NCBI GenBank assembly: GCA_035995285.1
Contig: DASYKO010000239.1
Coordinates: 1-13,185 of the forward strand
Direction: 5' to 3'
DNA length: 13,185 bases
Origin: UBA7672 sp035995285
Lineage (GTDB): Bacteria > Pseudomonadota > Alphaproteobacteria > Caulobacterales > Hyphomonadaceae
The notes under the pieces were generated by a model. The model was not told where the DNA came from. It did no database searches and was given only the letters and a program-made list of their open reading frames with translations. This document shows, in pieces, positions 1-7,835 of this stretch (positions are counted from its first letter, which is position 1; each line of letters opens with the position of its first letter). The position numbers and the translations under genes were made by a program.

Positions 1-1044
1 ATGCCAGATCCAGAGCTGCTTGCCCGTCTTCACATCGATGCCGCGCACATCGCCGGGAGGCTGCGTCTTCTTCTGCGGCCCGCGCGCTGCGTTGATGTCG
101 TTGACGACCGAGCCGATGATGATCACGCCGCGCACGATGACGGTCGGCCCTGTCCGCCAGATGAAGCCCGTGGCCCTGGGATCCTGCCCCTTGCGCAGGT
201 CGACCTGTCCGTTGGCGCCGAAGCTCGCGATGCGCTTGCCCGTCTTGGCGTTGAGCGCCGTCAGGATGTTCCCGCCCATCAGCGCGATGATCCGGCCATC
301 GCCGCCGTCGTCATAATAGGAGAGCGCTCGCGTCGCCCCGCCCTGGCGCTGGCGCGCGTCATCTGCAGAAACTGCATCTTCACTTGCCGCGGCGGGATCG
401 AGATTCCAGGCCAGCTTGCCCGTATCCGCTTCAAGCGCGGCCACCCCGCCTATGCCGGTCGAGTAGTAGACGCGCCCGCCCACCATCAGCGGCGTCGTCT
501 CGTTATTGCTGGACGGGGGAGGCGCCGCCTTCGGGCGCGGCGCATCCGGCGTCAGCGACTGACGCCAGACCACGTGAAGGCCCGCGACCGTGTCCTTGTT
601 GATCTGGTCGAGCGGCGAATAGTGCTGGCTCGAATAACCGCCGCTGTAGCCGCGCCACTCCGCCGGCGGCGCCCATATGACCGGCACGGAAGGAACAGGT
701 GCCGTCGTCGCGGCGGCTGACTGCGCGGCGGACGCCTGTGCGGTTGAGCCCAGGTGGGCCGCCAGCATCTGGATGTCGTCCTTCGACAGCCCTGACGCCA
801 TCGGCGCCATCACGCCGCTTTCCAGCGCCCCGGAAATCTGCGCCGGCGCCATCTCCCGAAGCGAAGCCCGCGACGGCGCGCGCTCGATGTTCGGATCGTG
901 ACAGGATGCGCAGCGTCTCTGGAACAGCGCCTCGGCATTCTCCGGAGGCGGCGTCTGCGCGACGGCAGCGCTCGTCATCAGGACGGCAAGGCCGCCAGCA
1001 ACCGCCCACGCCCGGCCCGCATGGGCCGCAAGTCTGAAAGCCAT
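1..1044 (-). CDS. PQQ-dependent dehydrogenase with N-terminal cytochrome c domain (partial, 3' end outside window)
   Basis: The reading frame stays open from an ATG at 1044 to the left edge (348 codons, no stop), so the C-terminal part is missing. A GGGAGG ribosome site lies just upstream of the ATG. Residues 1-29 form a signal peptide with an AVA cleavage site. A CASCH heme-c motif (C45, C48, H49) follows, with Met-rich candidates for the sixth heme ligand near residues 70-95. From about residue 125 there is a quinoprotein beta-propeller start: a tryptophan-led segment reaching YSPLDQIN, then ALEADTGKLAW and GIDVKTGKQLWIW blades. In this family PQQ oxidises alcohols or sugars in the periplasm and electrons pass through heme c to the respiratory chain. 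The heme domain lies before the propeller, unlike type II alcohol dehydrogenases, where it follows. The closest group is the membrane glucose dehydrogenase-like or general PQQ dehydrogenases. The substrate cannot be read from this fragment. Confidence 0.88.
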   Translation of the reverse strand, partial: MAFRLAAHAGRAWAVAGGLAVLMTSAAVAQTPPPENAEALFQRRCASCHDPNIERAPSRASLREMAPAQISGALESGVMAPMASGLSKDDIQMLAAHLGSTAQASAAQSAAATTAPVPSVPVIWAPPAEWRGYSGGYSSQHYSPLDQINKDTVAGLHVVWRQSLTPDAPRPKAAPPPSSNNETTPLMVGGRVYYSTGIGGVAALEADTGKLAWNLDPAAASEDAVSADDARQRQGGATRALSYYDDGGDGRIIALMGGNILTALNAKTGKRIASFGANGQVDLRKGQDPRATGFIWRTGPTVIVRGVIIIGSVVNDINAARGPQKKTQPPGDVRGIDVKTGKQLWIWH

Positions 1045-1242
1045 CTGATCCTCCCGGGTCGCGCGATCTGCGTCGCGCTCTCCCCCGCAGGTATGCGGCA
1101 ATCACCCGGTCTTGTCATTGATGCGGCGCGTCAATCCCGGAGGGTGCGCCCTATCGCCCTTGGCCCAAAAGAGAGAGCCGGGAGGAACTTGCGTTCCAAC
1201 CCGGCCCAGCGCCCCAGCTCACCACAGCTGACTTTATACCTT

Positions 1243-1455
1243 TTAGTTCGGCTTCTCGGATTCGTTGACGACCGCTCCGCCGACCGCGCCTGCACCAGCT
1301 CCGACCACCGCGCCCACCGGGCCAGCAACAACCGCACCCGCAGCCGCGCCGCTGGCCGCGCCAGAGGCCGCACGCTGTTCCATGTTGTGGCCGCATCCGC
1401 CGACCAGGGCGAAGCCCAGAAGTGCCGCGGCCGGAAGGTAAGCAATGCCGTTCAT
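1243..1455 (-). CDS. Small glycine-zipper lipoprotein
   Basis: This 70-residue protein has a short hydrophobic leader ending in LVGGC, a lipobox with C21 as the probable lipidated cysteine. Residues 32-61 are almost only Gly, Ala and Val in a GxxxG-like glycine-zipper pattern, followed by a short polar tail (NESEKPN). An in-frame ATG lies 12 bases further upstream. The start at 1455 is preferred because a GGAG sits 8 bases before it, overlapping that upstream ATG, which has no ribosome site of its own. Glycine-zipper lipoproteins of this size are usually outer-membrane or periplasmic structural or stress proteins, but no specific role is assigned. It is separated from the downstream quinoprotein gene by about 200 bp on the same strand and diverges from the MORN gene. 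Confidence 0.75.
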   Translation of the reverse strand: MNGIAYLPAAALLGFALVGGCGHNMEQRAASGAASGAAAGAVVAGPVGAVVGAGAGAVGGAVVNESEKPN

Positions 1456-1626
1456 GTCGGGCTCCATTTAAACTGATGTCGCTAACTGATCGTTTGTTAG
1501 TCGCTGAGACACCAACGCCGGTCCGTCACAGGCGTTCCCGAAACCGGGTCGTCATCATGGTTTATGAAGGGTTGGAGACTGTATTGACGCCGAGGGCGCC
1601 GCAGCCGCGCCACAGTTTGGCTCCAC

Positions 1627-1654
1627 TTGGAACCCTTGGCTTAAGACATAAGAT
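1627..1654 (+). promoter_or_regulatory. Possible sigma-70 promoter for the MORN-repeat gene
   Basis: TTGGAA (1627-1632) and TAAGAT (1649-1654) are spaced by 16 bases and lie about 50 bases before the MORN gene start. The match to the consensus is fair, and there is no experimental or comparative support. Confidence 0.3.
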
Positions 1655-1701
1655 AGCGTCGGCCGGAAGGCCTGGAGTAGTTTCGTCTGGAGATGCCGCC
1701 C

Positions 1702-3024
1702 ATGCGCCGCCGCGCGCTTCTTGCCATTCCCGCCGCAGCCATTGCCGGCCTCATCGCGCTTTCGTTTCTCGTTGCGGGGCCGGTCGTTTCGGCAACCGCA
1801 CAGGATGCCGGAGGCGCTTGGAAGCCCTCGCTCAAATGGCCCGACGGCCGCGAGCTGCAGTGGCGGTCGAAATCCGCCCCGGCCTGCGACGGCTCGGACG
1901 TCGAGCTGCGGCTGGTCAACAACACGTCATCCGGCGGTGATGTGAAGGTCTCGGCCGTCACCTTCACATGCACCCGCAAGGGCGAGGCCCAGGGCCCTGC
2001 CCGCGCCATCGGCCGCGTGCCGGCGGGAGGCGCAACGTCCGCGCCGGCCATCATCTGCGCCTGCGCGGAAAAAGGCGGCGTCGTCGACATCGCGAAGGCC
2101 GACGTGGAATTCCTGAAGGACGGCGCCGGAACGGAAGTGGCGACCAATGGCTGTTCCTTCACCGGCAACTATCTCGGCGGGCAGCGCAACGGCAAAGGCG
2201 TCTATGCCTGTCCGAACGGATACCGCTTCGACGGCAGCTACTCCAACGGCCAGCCGAACGGCTACGGCGTCGAGGTGATGGGCGCGCAGAAATACGAGGG
2301 CGAGTTCTACAACGGCAAGCGCCAGGGCATGGGCAAGATGACCTATACCGATGGCTCGACCTATGATGGCCAGTTCAAGGACGGGCTGCGCGACGGCGCG
2401 GGCACCGCCGTGTTCAAGGACGGCTCGCAATATGTCGGCGAATGGAAAGCCGACCTGCGCAATGGCCACGGCACCTACTCCAGCGTCGGCAATGTGTGGA
2501 TGTTCGACGGCGAGTGGACGAACGACGAGCGCACGGGGCCCGGCAAGATCTCCTACGCCGACGGCTCGCAGATCTTCGAAGGAGCGTTCCGCAACGGCCG
2601 GCGCGAGGGCGATGGCACGGTGGCGTTCGGCGACGGGCGCGTCTTCCGCGGGACCTTCGTCAATGACGAGCAGAAGGGCCCGGGCACGCTCACCTTCAAG
2701 GACGGGCGCAAGATCACCGGCGCTTTCCAGAACTACGTTCCCCACGGCGCGGCGGTAGAGACCGGGCCGCAGGCGACGATCGACGCCAACTACAACAATG
2801 GCGTGCTCGAAGGCCACGCCACGCTGATCTACGCCACCGGCGAGCGCTTCGAGGGCGACTACCGCGGCGGCAAACGCAACGGCATGGGAATCGAGACCCG
2901 GCGCGACAATTCGAAGGAAGAGTGCCGCTGGATCGACGATGTGCGCCAGCAGCCCTGCAACAAGGTCACTTCCGACGGCAAGCGCATCGAATTCCGCTCG
3001 CCCAGCGCCGGACGCCGCAACTAG
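1702..3024 (+). CDS. Exported MORN-repeat protein
   Basis: A protein of 440 residues. An ATG 9 bases upstream (1693) abuts the GGAG at 1689-1692, too close for initiation, so the ATG at 1702, nine bases from that GGAG, is preferred. Residues 1-33 are an Arg-rich then hydrophobic signal peptide (or uncleaved anchor) with an ATA cleavage site. Residues 35-150 form a Cys-containing region with no recognised domain. From about residue 153 to 402 there are roughly eleven consecutive MORN-type units of 22-24 residues, with signatures such as YEGEFYNGKRQGMG and FEGDYRGGKRNGMG; the unit near 345-360 is degenerate. MORN units form extended beta-hairpin sheets that bind proteins or lipids or act as scaffolds. 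A periplasmic or envelope scaffold role is inferred. The gene is flanked by a divergent lipoprotein gene and has no evident operon partner. Confidence 0.85.
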   Translation: MRRRALLAIPAAAIAGLIALSFLVAGPVVSATAQDAGGAWKPSLKWPDGRELQWRSKSAPACDGSDVELRLVNNTSSGGDVKVSAVTFTCTRKGEAQGPARAIGRVPAGGATSAPAIICACAEKGGVVDIAKADVEFLKDGAGTEVATNGCSFTGNYLGGQRNGKGVYACPNGYRFDGSYSNGQPNGYGVEVMGAQKYEGEFYNGKRQGMGKMTYTDGSTYDGQFKDGLRDGAGTAVFKDGSQYVGEWKADLRNGHGTYSSVGNVWMFDGEWTNDERTGPGKISYADGSQIFEGAFRNGRREGDGTVAFGDGRVFRGTFVNDEQKGPGTLTFKDGRKITGAFQNYVPHGAAVETGPQATIDANYNNGVLEGHATLIYATGERFEGDYRGGKRNGMGIETRRDNSKEECRWIDDVRQQPCNKVTSDGKRIEFRSPSAGRRN

Positions 3025-3183
3025 CCGCGGCAATCCACCCGGAATCGCCCAAGGGCCAAATCTGGCCGTGCTGGGGCATGCGCCAGCAAATCATGCTGCG
3101 CGCCTGATCGATTTCCTGTGAGCTGATGCTCGTTTACAACGCTACGGCGCCCGTAGGGAATTCCTGAAGGGTCCGACAATGCG

Positions 3184-3231
3184 GCGCCTTTCGATGCGGC
3201 TGCCTAAGTCATGGGCAGGGCGCGGTTTTTT
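3184..3231 (+). terminator. Weak candidate intrinsic terminator
   Basis: Two nested short stems, GCGCC/GGCGC (3184-3188 with 3219-3223) and CTGCC/GGCAG (3200-3204 with 3214-3218), precede a GG and a run of six T (3226-3231). The left side of the stem has an 11-base bulge, so stability is doubtful. It is about 160 bp past the MORN stop codon. Confidence 0.28.
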
Positions 3232-3248
3232 GTTTCCAGATGACTTCG

Positions 3249-3282
3249 CGCACTGCAGCGCCGCATCCGCCGCTGCAGTGCG
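3249..3282. repeat. Perfect 12-bp inverted repeat upstream of the TonB receptor gene
   Basis: CGCACTGCAGCG (3249-3260) is exactly complementary to CGCTGCAGTGCG (3271-3282), with a 10-base spacer. It could be a hairpin in a transcript that reads out of the MORN gene; the downstream sequence is T-rich but interrupted. Alternatively it is a protein-binding dyad about 175 bp before the receptor start. Confidence 0.6.
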
Positions 3283-3455
3283 GTTTCCTGTCCTTTGGTT
3301 TGTTTGAATGCCGAAAAAAAGCGCCTGCGAGGTGTTGACGCAAACGGCGCCGGGGAGTGGGTTGTAAATCAGTGCTGGCGAACACCAGCCCGGACGGTTG
3401 CGAACGGCATTCGCGAAGTCTGAGGCCCCGCCAGAGGGTCAGGAGAGGGTCAGAC

Positions 3456-6400
3456 ATGAAATATGGAATTTTGGCGGACCGCCTTCGGCGGTCGGCGGCG
3501 CTTGGCGCGTTGCTGACGGCAGCGGGTGCAGGGGCATGGGCGCAGACGCCAAGTCAGCCGCAACCGCCGCCGGTCGTGCTGACCACGCCGCAGGAGGAGC
3601 CCCCTCCCGAGGCCGCCGACAAGGTCACGGTGACCGGATCGCGCATCCAGACCGACACCTATTCCAGCTCCTCGGCCATGACGGTCGTGACCGCCGAAGA
3701 GGCCGGCGCCCAAGGCGTCGCCGACATCGCAACCCTGCTGCAGAACAGCGTCGCCGCCGCCGGCTCGACGCAGACGACCTCTGCCATTTCAGCTGCTCTC
3801 GCCGCCCCTCCCGGTGGTCTCGGCACGCAGACGCTCTCGCTGCGCGGCCTCGGCGCCAACCGCACGCTGGTGCTGCTGAACGGCCGCCGCGCCGGCCCGG
3901 CTGGTACGGGCGGATCCGTGGGTCCGTTCGACCTCAACGTCATCCCGCTGTCTGCGGTCGAGCGCGTCGAAGTGCTGAAGGACGGCGCCTCCTCGCTCTA
4001 CGGCTCGGACGCCATCGCGGGCGTCGTCAACATCATCACCAAGACGGATTCGAGCTCGAGCATCGACTTCAGCTACACCTCGCCGCAGCTGGGCGCGGGG
4101 CAGGAACTGTCGATCAGCGGCACCTGGGGCCACGACTTCGGCAAGGGATATATCCGCGTCTCCGGCGAGTACTACAAACAGAATGAATTCGACCGCGGCG
4201 ACAATGACTGGTTCCGTTGCGGCGAGCGCTACATCTTCAAGCCCGATGGCTCGCGCGCCGACCTCGTCGATCCGACCACAGGCAAATACACCTGCACCGA
4301 CGACGTGATCTGGGGCCACAACTGGACCTATGACTACGGCGCGGTGAACCGCGACGACGACGGCAACCCTGAGAACGACCCGGACGGCTACTTCCACCGC
4401 CCATGGCAGGACTCGGTCGGTCTCTACCAGTACGACTACTCCGGCAAGCTCGGCAATTTCCTGCCGGCCTTCAACTCGGGATTCCGCCCGACCTCCGGGC
4501 TCATCAACCCACCGGGCTGGTATCCCGTGGGCTATGGCCAGGTGCTTTCGCCCGGCTTTACGCCTGATCCGCTCTGGGCCCCTTCGGCGATCGATTCCGA
4601 AGGCGCGATCTCCTACTTCCACCCCTTCCAGAACGACGTGACCCTCGCGCCCGAGATCGAGCGCATGACGGCGATCGCCAACGGCGAGTATGAGGTCAAT
4701 GACGGCCTCACTCTCTACGGTGAAGCGCTGTTCAACCGCCGCACCACGCGCGAAGACGGCTTCAGTCAGGTCTATACCTACCGGTATATCGGCTTCGAGG
4801 ACGGCGTCGGCCTGTTCGGCGACCCGCAAGCGTTCGATGCCGGCTGGTCGCTCTACCAGGACACGTCGGACTACAAATACATCGCGCTGAGCCCGACCGC
4901 GATCACCGATCACGCCGACCAGACCGTTCAGGTCGACTACTTCCGCGCCGTCGCCGGCGCCAAGGGCGATGCGCCCTTCCTCAGCAACTGGACCTACGAC
5001 GTCTCTGCCCAGTTCTCCCGCTCGGAAGGCAGCTACAAGGAAGACATCTTCTGGTACGACGCCCTGCAGCCCTACTACAATGCAACCGACTACTGCGCCA
5101 ACGTTGCGCCGGTAACGCCTTATCGCGGCGTGCCGTGCGTCGACGTGGACTGGTATTCGCCGCGCTTCAACGCAGGCGAACTAACGGCAGCGGAAAAGGC
5201 GTTCCTGTACGGCACCACCAAGAGCTCGACGACCTACCAGCAGACGACGGTCGAGGGCTACGTCACCGGACCGCTGTTCCAGCTTCCGGCGGGCGAGCTC
5301 AACGCCGTGTTCGGCCTCCAGGCTCAGCGCGACTCGATCAACGACGAACCCGCGCAACCCTGGCTTGACGGCCAGGTGTGGGCCGGCGGACGCCTGCGCC
5401 GCGGCATCACCAAAGGTTCGGATGTCACGACGGCGGCCTATGTCGAATTCGCCGTGCCGGTCGTGAAGGATCTGCCGTTCGCGCGCGAGGTGAATCTGTC
5501 GCTGTCCGGCCGCTACACGGATGTCGATAGCTACGGTTCGGGCGAGACCTACAAGGTGGGCGTCAACTGGGCGGTGTCGAAGCAGCTCCGCCTGCGCGCC
5601 AGCCAGGGCACGTCTTTCCGCGCACCGGGCCTTTTCGAACTCTTCCTGTCCGAACAACTGTCATCGTTCGCGCTCAGCGGCGATCCGTGCGCGGGGTGGG
5701 GGAACAAGCTGAGCAACGGCCAGATCACCCAGCGCATGGCCGACAACTGCGCCGCCGACCCAAAGGTCGTCGGCGGCATCGGACCGGCGCAGCTGTCGCA
5801 GTCGGGCATCCAGGCAACCGTGTTCACCTCAGGCGGCATCGGCACGCTCAAGGCCGAAACCTCGGAAGCCAAATCGGTTGGCATCGTCTGGCAGCCTGAG
5901 TTCGCGGACTTCCAGGCTTCGGTCGACTATTACGAAATCGAAGTGAACGACCAGGTCTCGAAACTGTTGAACTCGGAGATCCTCGAAGGCTGCTATAACT
6001 CGCCGAACTTCCCCAACGAGCCGCTGTGCAACCTCTTCACGAGGAAGCCGGATGCTCCGGCGATCGGCACGCTGACGACGATCCGGAACAACTACATCAA
6101 CCTGAACACGCAGATCGCGCGCGGCATCGACATCGAGGCCCGCTATGGCCTGGAGACCAGCATCGGCAATTTCGACTTCTCGCTGAAGGCGTCTCGTGCG
6201 CTGGAGTCCTACGAGAAGACGCTGCCGGGCAGCCCCGCCGAGGACGATCTGGGATGGGCCGGCCAGCCGGAATGGGTCGCCACGCTCAACACGACCTATG
6301 AGCGCGGTCCGTTCACCGTGTTCTACGGCATCCGCTATGTGGATGCGACGAGCCAGGCCACGGAGTTCTTCCTGGACAACCCCTCCCTGCCCTACACCTC

Positions 6401-6644
6401 ATTCGGCCAGGAAATCCGCTACCAGTTCTCCACGCCTCCCCTGTTCTATCACAACGCATCGATCAGCTACGACATGGACGACCTGGGCCTCACCACCCAG
6501 ATCGGCGTGCGCAACCTGTTCGACCAGGATCCGCCAAACGTGTCGCAGGGCGTCGGCTTCCTGCGCGTCGGCAACAAGGCCATCGAAAGCCAGTACGACC
6601 TCTATGGCCGGACCTTCTTCGTCAACGTCTCGAAGAAGTTCTAG
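3456..6644 (+). CDS. TonB-dependent outer-membrane receptor
   Basis: A protein of 1062 residues. The ATG at 3456 is chosen because a purine-rich AGGAGAGGG (3441-3449) precedes it and a proper signal peptide begins there (residues 1-29, AWA cleavage site). A Pro-rich linker follows. The plug domain starts with DKVTVTGSRI (55-64), which may serve as TonB box, and runs to about residue 197. It includes LSLRGLGANRTLVLLNGRR (127-145), VERVEVLKDGASSLYGSDAI (168-187) and GVVNIITK. The rest is a 22-strand-type barrel with Tyr/Trp- and Asp-rich loops. Several loops carry closely spaced Cys residues, likely extracellular disulfides. The chain ends in a terminal Phe (NVSKKF), as barrel proteins do for BAM recognition. 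The family imports siderophores, cobalamin, carbohydrates or other large substrates using TonB energy; the ligand is not deducible. It appears monocistronic, with a terminator just after it. Confidence 0.95.
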   Translation: MKYGILADRLRRSAALGALLTAAGAGAWAQTPSQPQPPPVVLTTPQEEPPPEAADKVTVTGSRIQTDTYSSSSAMTVVTAEEAGAQGVADIATLLQNSVAAAGSTQTTSAISAALAAPPGGLGTQTLSLRGLGANRTLVLLNGRRAGPAGTGGSVGPFDLNVIPLSAVERVEVLKDGASSLYGSDAIAGVVNIITKTDSSSSIDFSYTSPQLGAGQELSISGTWGHDFGKGYIRVSGEYYKQNEFDRGDNDWFRCGERYIFKPDGSRADLVDPTTGKYTCTDDVIWGHNWTYDYGAVNRDDDGNPENDPDGYFHRPWQDSVGLYQYDYSGKLGNFLPAFNSGFRPTSGLINPPGWYPVGYGQVLSPGFTPDPLWAPSAIDSEGAISYFHPFQNDVTLAPEIERMTAIANGEYEVNDGLTLYGEALFNRRTTREDGFSQVYTYRYIGFEDGVGLFGDPQAFDAGWSLYQDTSDYKYIALSPTAITDHADQTVQVDYFRAVAGAKGDAPFLSNWTYDVSAQFSRSEGSYKEDIFWYDALQPYYNATDYCANVAPVTPYRGVPCVDVDWYSPRFNAGELTAAEKAFLYGTTKSSTTYQQTTVEGYVTGPLFQLPAGELNAVFGLQAQRDSINDEPAQPWLDGQVWAGGRLRRGITKGSDVTTAAYVEFAVPVVKDLPFAREVNLSLSGRYTDVDSYGSGETYKVGVNWAVSKQLRLRASQGTSFRAPGLFELFLSEQLSSFALSGDPCAGWGNKLSNGQITQRMADNCAADPKVVGGIGPAQLSQSGIQATVFTSGGIGTLKAETSEAKSVGIVWQPEFADFQASVDYYEIEVNDQVSKLLNSEILEGCYNSPNFPNEPLCNLFTRKPDAPAIGTLTTIRNNYINLNTQIARGIDIEARYGLETSIGNFDFSLKASRALESYEKTLPGSPAEDDLGWAGQPEWVATLNTTYERGPFTVFYGIRYVDATSQATEFFLDNPSLPYTSFGQEIRYQFSTPPLFYHNASISYDMDDLGLTTQIGVRNLFDQDPPNVSQGVGFLRVGNKAIESQYDLYGRTFFVNVSKKF

Positions 6645-6680
6645 CAACGGCATCCGGGGTCAGGACCGGTGGACTGCAGG

Positions 6681-6712
6681 AGGGCGGCGGAGCGATCCGC
6701 CGCCCTTCTTGC
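6681..6712 (+). terminator. Intrinsic terminator of the TonB receptor gene
   Basis: AGGGCGGCGGA (6681-6691) pairs perfectly with TCCGCCGCCCT (6696-6706) around a GCGA tetraloop, followed by TCTTGCT. It lies 37 bases past the receptor stop codon, the usual place for a Rho-independent terminator. The T-tract is short. Confidence 0.8.
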
Positions 6713-6773
6713 TGGCGAAATCGCGAATGAGAAACGTGGGTACATCTCCGCAGGCGGAACTGGGCCAACGACA

Positions 6774-6893
6774 CCCCACCTGTCCGCCCCCCTTCGGGCG
6801 GGCGGGACCGCGTTGAGCGAATTGGACAAAGAGCGATCAGGGTAAGTTCGGCCAACAGGGTCCCGCCCGCCCGAAGGGAGCGGACAGGTGGGG
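6774..6893. repeat. REPIN/MITE-like inverted-repeat element, copy 1
   Basis: A left arm (6774-6809) and a right arm (6859-6893) are inverted copies beginning CCCCACCTGTCCGC; the right arm has one base lost and one changed in the C/G run. The spacer is 49 bp (6810-6858). Each arm is itself an imperfect palindrome: GTCCGCCCCCC faces GGGCGGGCGGGAC around a TTC loop. This is the layout of paired REP sequences (REPINs). The copy at 12484-12608 has near-identical arms and a same-length spacer matching at 38 of 49 positions in the same orientation. Weak similarity between copies extends outward to AACGACACC on the left and CGGCTTG (6917-6923) on the right. No transposase is visible. It lies in the gap after the receptor terminator. 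Confidence 0.85.
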
Positions 6894-6991
6894 GGTGGCT
6901 CACCTAGTTCCAATATCGGCTTGAAGCAGTCTGCGCGCTTCTACCCGAAGCATTCCTGATCTAGGCTCCAATCGGAAAGAGGAGTTCGCTC

Positions 6992-7783
6992 GTGCCCACG
7001 ATCACGCTCGAAAAGGACAATCTCGACGAGCGCAACAAGGAGTTCGCGCAGGTCCCGCTGAAGGAGAGCCTGTTTCTCAACTCCGTGCCCAAGTGCGGCA
7101 CCCATCTCATCCGCAACATCATGCGCATGTTCGTGCCCGTCGAGCAGCACTACAAGACGGAGTTTATCCAGATCGCGCGTTTCGCCCAGCACAAGGCGGC
7201 GTTCGATCCGAAGGCTCCCAAACTGTCCTGGGGCCACCTGTTGTTCGACGACGAGCCGGCCATCGCCATGCGCGATGTGCGCAAGATCCTGCTGGTGCGC
7301 GACCCCTACGACTGGGTGCTGGCGCGGGCGCGCTTCTACCTGTCGGAAAATTTCGACGGCAAGGTCGAGAACATCAAGGACGGCGCGGTCACGATCGAGG
7401 CGCTGCTCAACATGATGATCTTCGGCGTCTACCGCAAAGTGCCGAGCCTCGAGGAAACCTTCCGCCACAATGGCGCGGCGTGGATGGGCGCGAACACCTA
7501 CCTCATCCGCTACGAGGAACTGGTCGAGGCCGTAAAGGCGCTGGGCACGCCTGCGAGTGACAGGTATTTCGGCGAGCTGTTTGACGCGTGCGGCATCGCC
7601 CTGCCCGCTGACTGGCGCGAACGCGTGAAGATCGGCTCCGACCGCAAGCAGAGCTCTACCGCGCGCGAGAACCTCAAACCGTCACCGGTTAAGGTGCCCG
7701 ACGAATTGCCCGACATCCAGAAGCAGCTGGTCGACTATGCCTCGCCGGGCCTGCGCAAGCTGCTCGGCTACGCGCTGCGCTGA
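6992..7783 (+). CDS. Sulfotransferase-family protein
   Basis: A protein of 263 residues starting with GTG; AAAGAGGAG lies seven bases upstream, and no better ATG exists in frame. Residues 31-42 (SVPKCGTHLIRN) match the PAPS 5'-phosphosulfate-binding loop of sulfotransferases (P-K-x-G-T), here with Cys in the variable position. KILLVRDPYDWVLARARFYL (98-117) matches the second signature, which binds the 3'-phosphate of PAPS. YLIRYEEL (170-177) and the Gly-Ser-Asp-Arg stretch near 215 also occur at the expected places. The reaction would be sulfuryl transfer from PAPS to an unknown acceptor; carbohydrates, lipids or small molecules are all possible. No signal peptide is seen, so it is probably cytoplasmic. 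At 263 residues it is of normal length for the fold. It stands alone, with no PAPS-synthesis or glycan genes beside it. Confidence 0.82.
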   Translation: MPTITLEKDNLDERNKEFAQVPLKESLFLNSVPKCGTHLIRNIMRMFVPVEQHYKTEFIQIARFAQHKAAFDPKAPKLSWGHLLFDDEPAIAMRDVRKILLVRDPYDWVLARARFYLSENFDGKVENIKDGAVTIEALLNMMIFGVYRKVPSLEETFRHNGAAWMGANTYLIRYEELVEAVKALGTPASDRYFGELFDACGIALPADWRERVKIGSDRKQSSTARENLKPSPVKVPDELPDIQKQLVDYASPGLRKLLGYALR

Positions 7784-7835
7784 GGCGTACGGGCTGGCCC
7801 CGCATGCCCGGACACAATGCGTTGAGACCAAGGGG

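Larger units (their letters stand above)
3025..3455. other. Intergenic region between the MORN gene and the TonB receptor
   Basis: These 431 bp hold no convincing gene. They contain a possible terminator ending in six T residues (3184-3231), a perfect 12-bp inverted repeat (3249-3282), and a TTGACG at 3335-3340 that resembles a -35 element but lacks a good -10 at normal spacing. The frame of the receptor stays open back to 3357, but that stretch has no ribosome site and does not look like a signal peptide, so it is treated as untranslated leader. Confidence 0.6.
6645..6991. other. Intergenic region between the TonB receptor and the sulfotransferase gene
   Basis: These 347 bp contain the receptor's intrinsic terminator (6681-6712) and a REPIN-like inverted-repeat element (core 6774-6893, listed separately). 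The remaining 6924-6991 leads into the GTG-started sulfotransferase gene, and no clear promoter was identified there. Confidence 0.6.

Noticed and set aside
1..720. Plus-strand frame of 239 codons at the left edge
   Set aside because: It is antisense to the quinoprotein, whose minus-strand frame is uninterrupted and carries a signal peptide, CASCH and propeller motifs.
2157..2910. Regular repeat spacing resembling a repeat array
   Set aside because: The periodicity is in the protein (MORN units of about 23 residues); the DNA units are degenerate and lack constant repeats with unique spacers, so this is not CRISPR.
1927..3033. Long minus-strand open frame (368 codons) opposite the MORN gene
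   Set aside because: It is the mirror of a repetitive high-GC coding sequence; its translation is low-complexity Ala/Val/Arg-rich and matches no family, whereas the plus strand encodes clear MORN units.
3357..3455. 33-codon upstream extension of the TonB receptor frame
   Set aside because: It has no ribosome site and would bury the signal peptide; the ATG at 3456 has a good purine-rich site.
3789..4913. Long minus-strand open frame (374 codons) inside the TonB receptor gene
   Set aside because: The receptor frame is unmistakable (plug and barrel motifs), and the antisense translation has no recognisable domain or ribosome site.
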